A stretch of DNA of 64,000 nucleotides from Takakia lepidozioides (Eukaryota; Streptophyta; Takakiopsida; Takakiales; Takakiaceae). The notes beneath the pieces were generated by a model. The model did not search any database. It was given only the letters and a program-made list of their open reading frames with translations, and had not been told where the DNA came from. The DNA is taken from NCBI GenBank assembly GCA_030704615.1, contig CM060731.1:18786001-18850000 (forward strand), written 5' to 3'. Both the position numbers and the translations under genes were made by a program. Positions 10,975 through 23,578 of the stretch are shown one piece after another. How positions within the stretch are numbered: position 1 is the first letter of the stretch; each line of letters opens with the position of its first letter.

Positions 10975-13900
10975 TGGTGCTGAGCAGCGTGTATAGCCGG
11001 TCGATTGGAGCTCTGATCCACATAGAGGAGGGAAACTGTGAGAAACGGACATGCACCAGTTGGACATGTTCAGCTACACTCAGATGAGTTGCTCCGTCTT
11101 GGAGGTCGTTAGTACTACTTAGGGAGATGACGAGCCATCATGGAAGTTGGACCGGCATTCTTCGTCCAGAATGAATCTTTGCACTTGCACTCAGGATCTC
11201 TAGCTGGGAAGTGTACTGTGCATCCACATAACTATCAATGCTTGACTTACAGATCAATCACACTTGGACTGTACCATGTTGTGTTTAAAACAGAACTTCT
11301 TGCAAAATATATAAATTCACGTAAACGTCCGATCCTTCTAATGCAAACCTACGCCAGAGAGAGGGGAGAGAGTGTGAGAGAGAGAAATCACTGGTCCCGA
11401 GTCTAATTACTTATTTATGTCTGGAGCACCTTTGCAGAAAACCCGTGACCAGCTCCACTGAGCGCCCAAAACGACCTGTAGTCCAACTGAAATTCCAGGG
11501 GAAGCGAGTGAGCATATTGGAGCTCTAGAGAGATGAGGAGAGAGAGGGTCTGAGAGAGCGAAGTTGAACAAGTTTATTAGGAGGGCAGAGGCAAGGCACA
11601 GTGCACATAGGAGCCGATACCATGCAGACCAGATTCTCATGAGCTTCACTTCCACAAAAGTTTGGAGATTCTGATTAACTAGTAAATTGGGTGATTCAAA
11701 CTCTCTTTGTTCTCAATACTGCAGCATAAAGAACTTGATCTCACTACAAACTTGTGATTAGCTACATAAACAGTATACTCCATTCTCAAGCTTGACAGAT
11801 AGGCCAGTCCGCACTCTGGCCACACACAAGAGGTGGTCTGGACTTGTAAATGTGAACTTGACCCAGTCCACTTTCACTTTCAAGAAGACCTCTTCAAAAA
11901 CCCCCACAATAATATCATATATTCCAACTAAATCCATCCCTCATGTCCTTAGTGTATCCGTGTGGTTGTCTCTCCCTCTATCTCCTTCTTTGTTTATAAA
12001 GGGAAACACTACCTATATGACTCTGTCAAATCAAATCATTCGCTTACCATTCAAACAACCCACACATGTGAAGTCAGTTGGGTATAGAAGGTAGATCTTC
12101 TCAACATACACATATATATCTTCTCATTGCCTCACCAAAAAGGCAGTACACCAACTCAATCTGGGTCCTACCTCCTGAAGATGCATCATAATCAAACTAA
12201 AAAAGACGCCATTGGGCCATTGGTGGTAGAGACAAAGCAAACAATTCCTTCGACATTCTAGACTAGAACCATTATTTTTTGGTTTCCAAGGAAACAGTAG
12301 CCCCAACTTTTTATAATTCAGAAACTAAAACAGTAACACTGATCTAAGGATCTAAGTTTCCTGAAAGCTTACTTAACAGACAGTTTATCCAAAGCATAAG
12401 AGCTTGGGTGGCTTCTTATGTCAATATTGAGGAGGATTATCTGGCAGAATTAGAGCTTCCTGGCAGTGGCCAAAAAGGCCATGTCAGTAGTCAGTACTGC
12501 ACTCCCCAGCAAGGACCCGTTCCATACTACATATTCACCCAACTCTGAATCGGCCAAAAAAAAGGACCCACAGACCATCATTCTTCTTCAGGTCTTCTTC
12601 TTCATGGATGATATGATACCAGTTCGTACTTGACTCGGTCTGGAATTCTAGTCTGGAAGGGAGATGGTGGTATTGTCGGAGGCCCCACTGCACCGTCCCA
12701 CGTGAGTCCCTCTGCACCCAGTGTAGTGTGTAGATAGTGGGCCAGCAGCCTGAACCTTACCTCACCTCACCTCACCTCTTCACATTTTGCCTGGAAAAGT
12801 TAAAGATGAACAACAGCTGGAATGGGTGTCTCCTCCACCTCGAGAGGACGACCGCCTACTGTTTGTGAGCTGGGCTTTTTTCGGGTGGGCCACGGTAACA
12901 ACAGTTACTAACCCCATTTGAGACCCATTTGGGTGTTTTTGCATGCCACAGTTCGGACATGATCCTTTCATGGTTCCTAGTTTTGAGAAGAGACTTCATG
13001 GATCCAGTCCACCATGGATGTCTTCCTAGAAAGGGTTTTCAGAGTAGACTAGGGGAATGTAAGGCCGCTGGTGGCACACTTACGATACGTGAAACGCCTT
13101 CCTACAGTGTGGAATTGCTATAAGCGTCTACTGAAGAGGAAAAAGTGCTAGCAACGTGAGACGGTGTTACAGAGGGGGCCAAAATTCTGAGCCGTGAAGA
13201 ACTAGTCCACCATTGAACAGCTGAAGAACTGCAGTGGAGAGTGCACCGAAAGTTTTGCAATATGAGGAAGAAAGAAAGATGCACTTGCGGATGATCAGAA
13301 ATAAGGAACGTAGATTAGAGACTCGTGAAACGTGACTTCAGAGAGTAACCTCCCACTCTGAGGGAAGGCTATCTAAGACATCCTGTCCTTCCATGCTCAT
13401 AAGACCTCCAAGGTGAATTCTCTTTTTACGGAGTGGAGATGCATGCTCAATGCCATTCATGTCCCTGCAATAACAGGAGACATTTCGAACCTATGGTGGT
13501 TCCGATAGACGGGTTACAATGGCAAAAACGGCCAGTGGAATGAAGCCCCAACGTTGATGTAGTTCTCTGTGGTGTAAAGGGAGGAAGCCTCCGATGGCAG
13601 CTGCAAATCTGAAAATTCGTACTCTCCACACAACCCATGCAACATTTGTACTCTCGATATCCTTTCGTCATCCAAGCAATATGTCAATCTCTTGCCTTCT
13701 TCCAGGAAACCAAGACTCACAGGGGCCATGGCAAGGATGCAGATGAGAAGAAGCAAGAGCTTCATGACAACTCACTGGTGGAACTATGCAGTAACAATAT
13801 TATTGCAGCACTATTCCTTCATCCTAGATGTTAGTCTAAGCCTCACTTCATGTTAATTTTCAACATGGCTGAAGCCAACATCACTGGTACTTCAGCACGA

Positions 13901-14730
13901 CAGCACCAACAAGGTACCTTCCTCTCTGTCAGGAAGAAAAAGAATTGGGCAAAAGCACAATGACAGGCCATAGTGAGGCAAGAGCATTTGCCCAAGAGGG
14001 GAGCTTAGGAAGAGACAGCGCCAGACGAGTCCTGCTTACTATAGGCAGTCCCCTACCTCTGTACTTTTCATATCACACAACAGATAGATTCCTTGTGGAA
14101 GCTTGGGAGTTTAGCTGATTGTAATGCACGTCTCTGATGTCGTTTTTGACTTCCAAGATAGGTGTCGCACGCACACTCATTGCAATCATCCACATAATCA
14201 GATTTTGCACCTGCTACACCTTGCTGGTATGGAGGATTGCTGAGTGGTCTTACTGGAAAGCAACGAGACCTCACAAACAAGGTTGAAAAAGATAATAAGA
14301 ATCCTTGAGCATTGGCTGTAGCCACTGATCAGACACCCACTTGCGTGGCCTTCACACCTGATGGCAGAGCCTGACACAAGAATTTCAAAACTTCATGAAG
14401 ATGGAGCTCACCAATGTATAGAAATCCATTCAACCAGGAATAAGTGGGACCGCAAATAGGAATCATCTTTCACCTCCTTGCCTCAAAAGGTGTACAAATT
14501 TTTCTAACTAACCTCCACTTGTTCTCAATGTGGCTTCTGAATTGTGAGAAATATTACTGATGATCAGAAACAGAATGGGCATTGGTACAGCCTACACACT
14601 GATCTCGATTTGTAGCAAGTGGCATTGTCTGTCACATTGTTAATATAGTAACAGGACAAACCAAATGGTGGCATTTGCAGGGCATTTCTTAAATGACCAC
14701 ATGCCTGAGCATCCTTGCAGCCTACGAACC
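10975..14730. other. Intergenic region, largely gene-free
   Basis: Promoter side of the MES gene, then about 3.5 kb without recognisable genes except a possible small secreted peptide (13514-13765). Short CT/GA runs (e.g. ~11355-11390, ~11970-11990) and a CTCAC repeat (~12755-12780) occur. Confidence 0.4.
13514..13765 (-). CDS. Possible small secreted peptide, unconfirmed
   Basis: An 83-codon frame starting at a true ATG (13765). Residues 1-19 (MKLLLLLICILAMAPVSLG) form a textbook signal peptide: basic n-region, leucine core, small residues before the cut. The rest has two cysteines and no known domain. No splice or homology support exists, and a hydrophobic start alone can arise by chance, so this is only a candidate. 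Confidence 0.25.
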   Translation of the reverse strand: MKLLLLLICILAMAPVSLGFLEEGKRLTYCLDDERISRVQMLHGLCGEYEFSDLQLPSEASSLYTTENYINVGASFHWPFLPL

Positions 14731-17700
14731 TTAGCAAAGATCCATGTCTTCACCTGCATGGCTCAAGAAGATGGTCCCGGATTCACACCAACCAGCTAGC
14801 ACATCTGAATTCCAACACTGTTGTAAAGAAAATGCACAGTCAGATAGGTAGAAAGAATGACAGAGGTTAGATCAAATACAAATACAGGGTCCCTTTCCTC
14901 CGTCAAGCAATTGATTTCCAATCTCCACTAACCTAAACCCAAATTTCAATATCAACTACCAGACATGGGAGCCAGAACGCAGACAAAGATTGCAAAAGCC
15001 TTGTCACCAAAGATGCTAACCAATTTTGCACAAAGCCAAAAAGGAGGAGGAAGGGAGAGGGAGGAGGAAGATAGGAATGTGTTTGTTACAGCAAATGACC
15101 ATGTACCTGCTCTGAACACAGCAGCAAAGGGTTACAAATGGGGGGGGAGAGCATGTAGCCGACGTGGACGAGATAGGGGTGAGAGGAGAAAGGTAGCACA
15201 TACTTTGTCCACCCCAAGCCAGCGTGAGTCTCCACGAAATGCAAAGGCCTGCGTATTGCTACCGCCAGTGTTTTCTCTATTCCATGGTCCACAAACCACC
15301 TGAATTTTCCAAAGCACATCCCAATTTTACATTCTGAACTGGGTATGTAACTTAGATGACACCCCAACTTCACCACTGCCTACCTACTGAGGTCAACTCT
15401 GCAATGAAAGAGAACACTCAACCCTACGATGGCTGAAATACTCTCCATAAACGAAACTTTACATTCAGTAAGGAGGCTCAGTTCTGTGTCAAGACTTATT
15501 TCTTGAGCTGTCGTAAATGTTATCTCTGGGGGCAGTGTCACAGGCAATCGTATCCACATGTGGGTGTGTGTTTTTTCCTGGATGTAATAAAAGACATCAC
15601 GGCTCTGATTTGCATTCACAGGTAGAAGTAACAAAATTTATTCTCTCAACACTGTATCCAAGAGGGTACTACAGAGTACCATACCTCATAGTCTATGCCA
15701 TTGACATAGATAAAGCTCGGATCAACAGAAGAGAAAGCAAGTCCAGTTACCTGATCAGTACAAAGTTCAGTAAGTAATCACATGATTCTGCCTGCAGAAG
15801 AATAGTCATAGCACAATAATTAAACAATCAAAAGCATTATACTTGCAGGGAATCCGGATTTTATGTTCCATTCGAACTGGGTTTGTGCAAGAGAGCGTCT
15901 TTGTTGTGGATAGCCAGCATCCCATTCAATTCCATAATATGCGCAAAGTGAATGAGCAGGTGCCCACCCTATTCACTCATGAAGATGAGCTGCAGGCTAA
16001 AGTGTCTCCCACAGTTCAATTTAAAGAGGTTAAAACTAATACCGATGACTCGGGAGGAAAAATCTTTTGTTAACTACAAGAGTGGCAAAGATTCTTATGA
16101 TGAGGGTGATGACAGGACCAGAGAAACACAATGGGTAGATGACGAGGATGCTCAAGGCCGAATACAAAAGGATGGGATGCTTTCATGCACAACCAGCTGG
16201 TTGTCTCATGTTTGGCATGGCCCATATATTCTACATTAAGACGATCATTCAGGGGGAGCTTCAAAGGTGTATTACGAGTGCTGGCAACCTGAGGAGAATG
16301 GAATTGGGGTGTGGCATTCCTGTGAGTAGATTGAATCAGATATCCCACCACAAACCCTGAGTTTCCAAGTTAGACACCAGCTGCAGAGAGGGGCGCCCTT
16401 GCAGAAGGGGGAATCCATGATTGACCTTTTATAGTTCACGTATTACCAGCTACTGGTTCCCCTTGGGAGCTTATGAGCTTCTCTTTTGACAAATATCTGT
16501 GAGGAAAATGCCCTAAAGCCACTCTTTGCAGCAATGGACAGAAACTGCAGGAGTGCATCCAGTCCTCAAACTTGCGGACACTCATGGTTCCTTTTGCCAG
16601 AGAATGCCTGCATCTTAAGCAATGATAAACTCACCTCGTACTTTAGGCAACCAGTCCATCGAGCCCTTGCTGTCCACCTGAAAGCACAATGCATAACAGA
16701 TCCATCCAGGACTGATGGTTAATAGCCACAACTAATTGTTGCCAGCATAGTTCAGCTGCACCGTGCGTAAACCTTCCTTTACCCTAGCACAAAGACCTCA
16801 CTTGAGGGTCAGTCCCTTGCTGTCACTTGCCACATCATTGATTTCATTCATCCAACCCTCAAAAGCTACAAGGAATTAAATAGGCAAGGGCCTCTGAAGT
16901 CTGCTCAATTCCAGCTTGTGACAATCAACCTACCATCTGCATTTCACCAACAAAGTTCTGCACCTGCTAATGGTCCAGCATGAGGGTAGTAGTTTCAGGA
17001 GGCAGGCTCACTGACTTGAGAGGATCGAATACGGCAATCGTTCGCTCAGCCCCACCAGTGGCTACGAGTCCCTCTGACGAACTACACACAGCATATAATG
17101 GATCTCCTGCAAAGGCACCCAGAAGTCGTTGCACACAGCCACCTCGCTCCCCTGCCCGGAGGTCCCAAATGGACAACTGCAAAATGAAGGTGCTCCCCAA
17201 AACTCATCCACTGTTTACTTCTCCCTCCTTTTCCTCAGTCCATGAATTGATCACAATAGTGGCATTACGACCTAACTAGAGTGCCAATGCAACAAATCTC
17301 TCACGGCAGTCATGACAGAGTGTCCCAACGCTTGTTGTGCACAAACACATCCATTGTGTAGAACAGGGTCAGTCGCAAAACTAGCCATAGTTGAAACATA
17401 TTATGATGGTCTGCAACAACTCCCTCACACCTCTCAACCAACTTCAACAAGATTGTTTCAGTGAAGTACTCCACACACCTTAGGGCCCTCGGTGACCGCC
17501 AATATCGGAGATGGGCTATCACTAAAACCAGGACCGCGTAAGAATGCCAAGGCAGTGGGGTGCTGGAGCCTGTCATGCCCGATCCAGCTGCTTAACAACC
17601 TCTATTCTTCTCTCAGTCTATCTCATGCACACTCTCACTTTTTCACACCCAACCCTTGCCTTTGCCACTACTCTATGCTGTTTACATTTCTTAGGAATTG

Positions 17701-20308
17701 TGAGCTCAGAGAGCAAGCAGAGGGCAGGCGCGAAGACATAGGGAGCGACAAAAAGCTTACCAAACTTACGTGCGCAGAGTGCGAACATGAATGTCCTTGT
17801 CATATAGATCAATGCATTTTGCCATTCCTCGTGCCACAGCTGCCTGTGCAGCAATGTGTTAATTAATTGTTAATCTCTCTTTTCATTAAATTTGACATGG
17901 CTTCAAACGCAATACTAGTAACAGAGTGAGATGAAGTTGTTAGTTTGTTCAAGCAGTGTTTTTCCTTGAAGAGGTTGCCTACAATCTTTTAAAACCCTGC
18001 AGAACCGTCTTGGAAGCCGTCAGAAACAGGACAACCAACACACTTTATTCTATCTATCACGCACACATCTCCTTGTCAGGCATTGTCACCAGGTTTTCGA
18101 GTAGCCACATGCATCTTATCAGGAACACAAGTTTGTTCTAACAAATCCTCACAATGGGGCTGATTGCACATAGACAATTTTCATGTTCAGGAACAACTTC
18201 AATAGACTGAAAATGATAACAGAGATACAATTGGGTAAACCATACTAAAGTAGGTTGACTTGGGCTGAATGCAATGCCTGCCCACCAACCCTCCCCCACC
18301 CCCGCATCCTGAGGAATTGCTGTGTATGAAGCTCCTGCACCATTGCAGAGTAAGCCAAACACACCGTTGAAGGCAAGCCTTTACTTTGAAACAAAGGAAA
18401 AGAATTCCCCCACCATCACTACTTGATTGTCACCAGCCCAGCGATGCTAAGTTTCCCTTTCCGTGTATGACCTCATACCTTACCAATCGAATTCTCTTTC
18501 AGGATACTGAACCCCAGGCCCAAACTAGTGTATGTTCAAAGTATGGACATGCCCCTACTTTATCAGCTTCAATTGAAGTTATGATCCATCATGGGCTTCA
18601 TTGGGAAAATGAAGAACATGGAATAGGATCAACCAATTCAATCTTGCTGGCTTTGAACTATTAGGAATTTTGAAGGAATGTTCATAATGTTTTCCAGATA
18701 CTCCTGATTTCCAAGTCAATCCTGGACCAGGTGACCAATCAGCCCACACCAGCATCACAACCATAAAAAGGCAGCTTATGGGATTGCTTGCACATGAAAA
18801 ACCTACAAGTAAAGGGCTGTTAGTACCTTCACTGTTAGAGTCCAGAGTTGCAACAACCAGGCGTCCGTAAGAGTCAACCGAACCTAGTAAAAGGCCTCCA
18901 TCAGCTGCACTAGCAAATTGCCAGAGCCGAAAGGTCAAATACAAATATGAAAAACATGATAAAGGTAAAAAAACCAGGCTCACACAGGTCAATATGCGTT
19001 TCTCAGATATTAAGAAAAAACGTTGGAGCCGCATCAGTCTTAGAACAAATTTGCAAAGACATCTACCTTCAGATTTTCCCTTCTTTCGTACATCTGTGTT
19101 GATGTGTGTAAGGGTTTTGACGGTTTGCAGGTTTGCAGGTGAATGTGAAGGGTGGTGCTGTGAAAGGTTTGACAGACCCAGGGGAGTTGAATATAAAGAA
19201 TCAAGCCAATTACAGTTCTGAACCAATGCTCCCTAGCTCAAGGTGTGCCTTTCGCCAGAGGCCAAAGTAATGGAGCTTGTAATGCCACATGGAACTATCT
19301 CAGATGGTCTTTGTCTGGAATAGCTTGCATTCAAAGCACAGTATCATGATTGAAGGGTTCAAGTTATAAAAGTTAAGAGAGATTAAAGTTGGCTAACAAA
19401 CCACCACTACCAGCTGATGCACATCAGAAAAAAAGAAAAAGTTTTTAAAACAGGGCACTCACAGGAAGATGCTGAAAGAGAGATGCTCTGTATCTCAGCT
19501 CGGTGTGGGCACTGCTCCAACTGCCATGCCCCTGCCACCTGAGAACCCCAAGTTATTCAATTGAGGATCGATCACAAATTGCCCTGTAATTTGAATAGGG
19601 TCAGTAACAAGCATTTGGGTTGCACGATAGTGTAGACCCTCGCCCAAAAACCTCCCCTCAATCATTAGGTTTTACAGAACCCAAGTAGATCAAGACTGCT
19701 GCAGCAAAGATATGTTTAGCAATCCCCGACAAGATAGGATATCCGAATAGATTCACCCACACTACTTTTACAACTGGAACCTTCACATGTCCAACCCCAG
19801 TCTATTGTTTTATGACCAAAAAGTTTTATGTTTGCTCACGACATTATACAGAGGAAGGCATACACCAATGGGCGAGCCTAGTAAACTCTGAACTTGCATT
19901 TGAGAGGTAGCCAAAGATAAACTGAGATAGTAAAATCTATGGTAAAGAAGAGTTTTAAGAGATGAAAACAAACACACTAGGATAAAACATCCAGGAAAAT
20001 CCCGTAGAAGACAATAAAAATATCATAACTTAAGAGTCAATCTACGAGTACTACAGATCAACTTAATCGTGTATAACAATGAGCAGCTGTTGTAACTCCC
20101 AACTGACTTCATAGTTCCCAACAAAGGGTGCAGACATATTGGGTTTCTGTGTCAACATGGGAAGATTCAGTCAAGACATAGTTTTAGCATTCAATACATT
20201 GAGACCCCAGATTTCAACACAGAAAGAGGGAGAGAGACACACTTGAGCATCTGCAGGAACAAGTAAACCCTCCTTGCCTCCATCAATCTTGTTCTCAATT
20301 ATCTCCAT
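14731..20308 (-). CDS. WD40-repeat protein, 11 coding exons
   Basis: Exons join in phase on the minus strand: 20308-20243, 19538-19463, 18904-18827, 18334-18246, 17843-17770, 17569-17479, 17176-17016, 16677-16635, 15750-15685, 15299-15204 and 14817-14731, giving about 308 residues. WD40 beta-propellers are scaffolds. Seen: GKEGLLVPADAQ, WQLEQCPHRAEIQSISLS, GEGWWAGIAFSPSQPTL, KCIDLYDKDIHVRTL, LSIWDLRAG (a clear WD dipeptide), GLAFSSVDPSFIYVNGMDYE, AFAFRGDSRWLGVDK and DVLAGWCESGTIF. These recall a conserved single-copy plant WD40 protein whose name I cannot give. Start: ATG at 20306-20308 matches the family N-terminus; an upstream ATG (20700) could be spliced in frame through a donor at 20667 and would add 11 residues. 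It is divergent from the mS34 gene. Confidence 0.85.
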
Positions 20309-21443
20309 CTGCAGTTGATCCTTTAAATTCTCAAATTTGCTGAATGAGCTAGCTATAACCTTAACACAAGAGCTCGCATTACAATAAAAACAATGAGAAC
20401 TGTCTAGTTGCATTGGCTACAGATTTCGAGTCCACAGAATATAAATTCCACACTGATAAACCACAAAATTTATTTTTTTGCATTAGATCAAGCCCAACCA
20501 CTAATCTAATTGACTTATTTGCTGCCAACCAAAAATATCAAGAACAGTTCCTTTAACACGTAACTACAAAATTCGAATGTGAGTAACATCAGAGGGCCTT
20601 GTAAGAAAGTGTGTCTAAGTGAAGAGAGGGCGAGGCAAATGTACCTTGACACAGTAGACATGCACACCTGACGCCAAATACGTATCACAAACACCTCCAT
20701 TGTCTGTAACCTAACCCCCTAAATACATAAGGATTCAGAGACCTGTGATGGCACACTTATGGCCGGAAATATGGGCAGACATGGTGTTCAGCCTGGAATC
20801 TGATAGGCAATAGTTTCCACTAGAACTACTCATGCCAGACATTACAGACGTAGCTCAAATTGCTCAAGCTAGTTGGTCGATCGAGTAAAATTGACAAGCA
20901 AAATGCAGTTAAGGGCAAACAGGTGATCAGACTATGGAATTCACGATTTGCGAAAAGCTCCAGACTTGCGGCACTAAGCGCTTACACTAAAGCATCACAC
21001 GCTTGCCACATTGTTAAAGAAAAGTGGAGAAAAGGGTACGCACATGCGCTGCAACACGACGGGAGTGAAAAGACGCCGGCGACGGCTCACAAAAAAGCTT
21101 ATGCGGCGATGAAGCCCGTTGCAGCGAGCGCACACGCACCATCTCTTCCTCTGTCCACTTCGCTCTCTGTAAAACCAATTCTCCCACACGTCTTCGTTTG
21201 CAGACAGAACCCAGTCTCTCAAACTCCCCTGCAGATTGAGAAGGGTCGATTCTGAGATTTCGCTAGGGCTTTCGGGTCAGGGTTTAACTCTTCAGCCCTG
21301 ATCCCAAGATCTGCCCGCCTCAAAAATGAGAGATTTAGCACTGCCAAGAATGTTCTATGAATGTTGTGAATATATTTTTGAGGTCTGACCGTATTTCCCT
21401 AATCGGGCTGGGTTGGGGGGAGGAAGAGGGCCTGTGTAGAGCT
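20309..21443. promoter_or_regulatory. Shared divergent promoter region of the WD40 and mS34 genes
   Basis: About 1.1 kb between two head-to-head genes. It probably includes a 5'-UTR intron of the WD40 gene, since the family start ATG lies directly behind an acceptor-like CAG. No TATA box is evident; the mS34 side is GC-rich and CpG-containing around 21060-21250, as in many housekeeping promoters. Confidence 0.4.
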
Positions 21444-22899
21444 ATGGCGACGGTGCTGTGGCGTCGGGCGCTGTCAACAGCTGCCGATGGAGCAGCGACG
21501 GCTGTGAAGAATGGCGGGGGGAATCGGCACAAGAAGAAGAATTTGTTTGATGTGGCCAAGTTGCTGCCGAACTGGGGAGTGGGGCGCAAGGTGGCTAAGT
21601 CGCATTGGAATCCTCAGACCTTTTATGAAATCACGGATATCAAGCTCAAGAAGGTATTTGATCTTTACGTTGTTAGCACAGAAACCCATGTTGGTGCGCT
21701 CGTTCAATACAGGAAGACCGATTGAGATTTTCAGTCAACCTTTGTCGAATCTGAGTCTCAAGGTATTCGTTTTCGTCGTTCTTCGCAAGCAGTCCATTTT
21801 GGCACACTGAATTTCATAAGCTCAAATGAGGAAGACCCCTGTAAGAGAAGTTATTTTCTATCATATCACAGAATCTCTTCCTCGTACTTCTTGTTCGCTA
21901 TCGATAAGTCTAGATCCATGCGGGAAGATTGTTGTACGATTATACTCAAAACTTCTACCTGGTTTCTTCAGTTAGTGCTCTTCAAGTAGTGCTGGCGGAG
22001 CAATCCCTCTCGTCGCCTCAGGGGTTATGTAGCGTTGGAGGATCAGCATTTGGATGATAGTGCTTACGAGCGAGCATTCTGATATCCATTGCGTGTACTT
22101 CATCTATTTGGACTGAGAATGTGTGCGGCTGAACACTCAATCAGTTATTATATTATTATCTGTGTCTGGCAAATGACCATAATTTTGGTATACATCCTGA
22201 GGAGTCAAAAAAATGGAACTGGGGTTTAGGGTTTACCTCATGTGACCTACGTGATAGAATTTCAGCCTCCATTGTCTACTTGCAGGATGCAGGACATGGT
22301 GTTGCATGGGGAGTTTATCATGAGGCAGGCAAGTACTTGTGGCCTTTTGAAATTTTGGCCTTGTGTTTTGAGGACAGATACTCTCTCATCGTCTGGTATG
22401 GTGGAACTCGAGTGGGCACCTCCATAGTGTCTCTCAGTCACTGACTTCGATTCAGCACAATATTCTTAGTCAGGATTTTGAAGCTCCACTGACCTACAAG
22501 CTGGATGGCTGCTTTTGGTAGGCATTTGCATAGGGATTTGTGTACTTTGATGAACTTGTATTAGATCCTTACCTCCGTTTTGGGCTTTCCATAGAAGCTG
22601 TTGTTTTCTGTACCTTTTCAAAGTAGTGTAACCTTTATTTAAAAGCATGAACCTCAGCCAGTGTTTGAAGTATGGGAAAGCCCAATTGTAAAGTTGCATT
22701 AAAACTATGTGTATGATGGCTGGACACAAAAGGTACTGCTTGGTCTATTACAAGTGCAAAGTACTCGTGGATATAATCCAACTGTGAGGCTCCTTGTACA
22801 GGTGAGCAGGCTGGAAAGGTGCAGAGGATTGGTGGTGCAAACAAGCGGTGTTGGAAGTACATAGAGGAGGAGGTTGCACAACCTTGGCAAACTGTATGA
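21444..22899 (+). CDS. MRPS34: Mitochondrial small-subunit ribosomal protein mS34
   Basis: Three exons, 21444-21653, 22286-22328 and 22802-22899, join in phase to 116 residues. mS34 is a mitochondrion-specific protein of the small ribosomal subunit. Seen: a basic, Ala/Ser-rich N-terminus (MATVLWRRALST) fitting a mitochondrial presequence; NLFDVAKLLPNWGVGRKVAK; then GHGVAWGVYHEAG and the closing KRCWKYI, matching the plant mS34 signature (N-L-F..LP.WG.G..VAK, HG.AWG, KRCWRYI). Odd: intron 2 uses a GC donor (exon end ..GCAG, intron GCAAGT), a recognised minor GC-AG class; only this joint keeps the frame into KRCWKYI. The tail is short (EEEVAQPWQTV). Confidence 0.9.
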
Positions 22900-23578
22900 G
22901 GATTTCAGAAATTTTATGAGCAAGTATGATGGGCACATTGGCTCAATGGCAAGCTTTTGGCACTGGTTTGTGGGAACTTGCAGGCTCACCACTGACACTG
23001 GCAGAATCTTACGTGGCATGCTGGGGGTGGGCTCGAACAGTATGAATGTTGCTGAAGAGATTAAGAGGCACCTTTGCTGGTCGCCATCAGGCATTTGTTT
23101 CAAAGGCTGGGTGTCCTGGTGCAGAGAAGACATTAACAGTGTGGAGTGACCACACTCCTAGAGCTTTGCATTCAGTCAATCAGCATGTTCTTTATGTACA
23201 TGTACCAAACTGAGCAAGATGATTGGGATATGCAGACTCTTTACAAATGTGATAACAGGGAAGATTTGATTTTTTCCCAGTGGTGTGTGTGGATCAGCAT
23301 GCAGAAGCTTGTGGAGGCCAGCCATAGATTGTGGCTTCAGTCAAGTGGGCTTTGCATTCTGGTAGCTTTTTTTGATAACAGCACATTCTGAAGTGTGGCA
23401 GACAAGAACAGGAACGATTCCAGTTATTCTGTTCCCAAAGTGTTCCCCCAGGTGTTCTCTGAGAAAATTAAGCACATGCACTTCTGGAAGATAATGTGTG
23501 CAAATGTTGATGTGATAAAGCTTTTGATTAAATTTTGCAAAAGTTTCAAACGACCATATGAAATGTTATTGCATAGTT
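22900..23578. other. 3' flank of mS34, no gene seen
   Basis: 3' UTR and spacer between the mS34 gene and the retroelement remnant. Several short open frames here have no recognisable motif. Confidence 0.4.
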
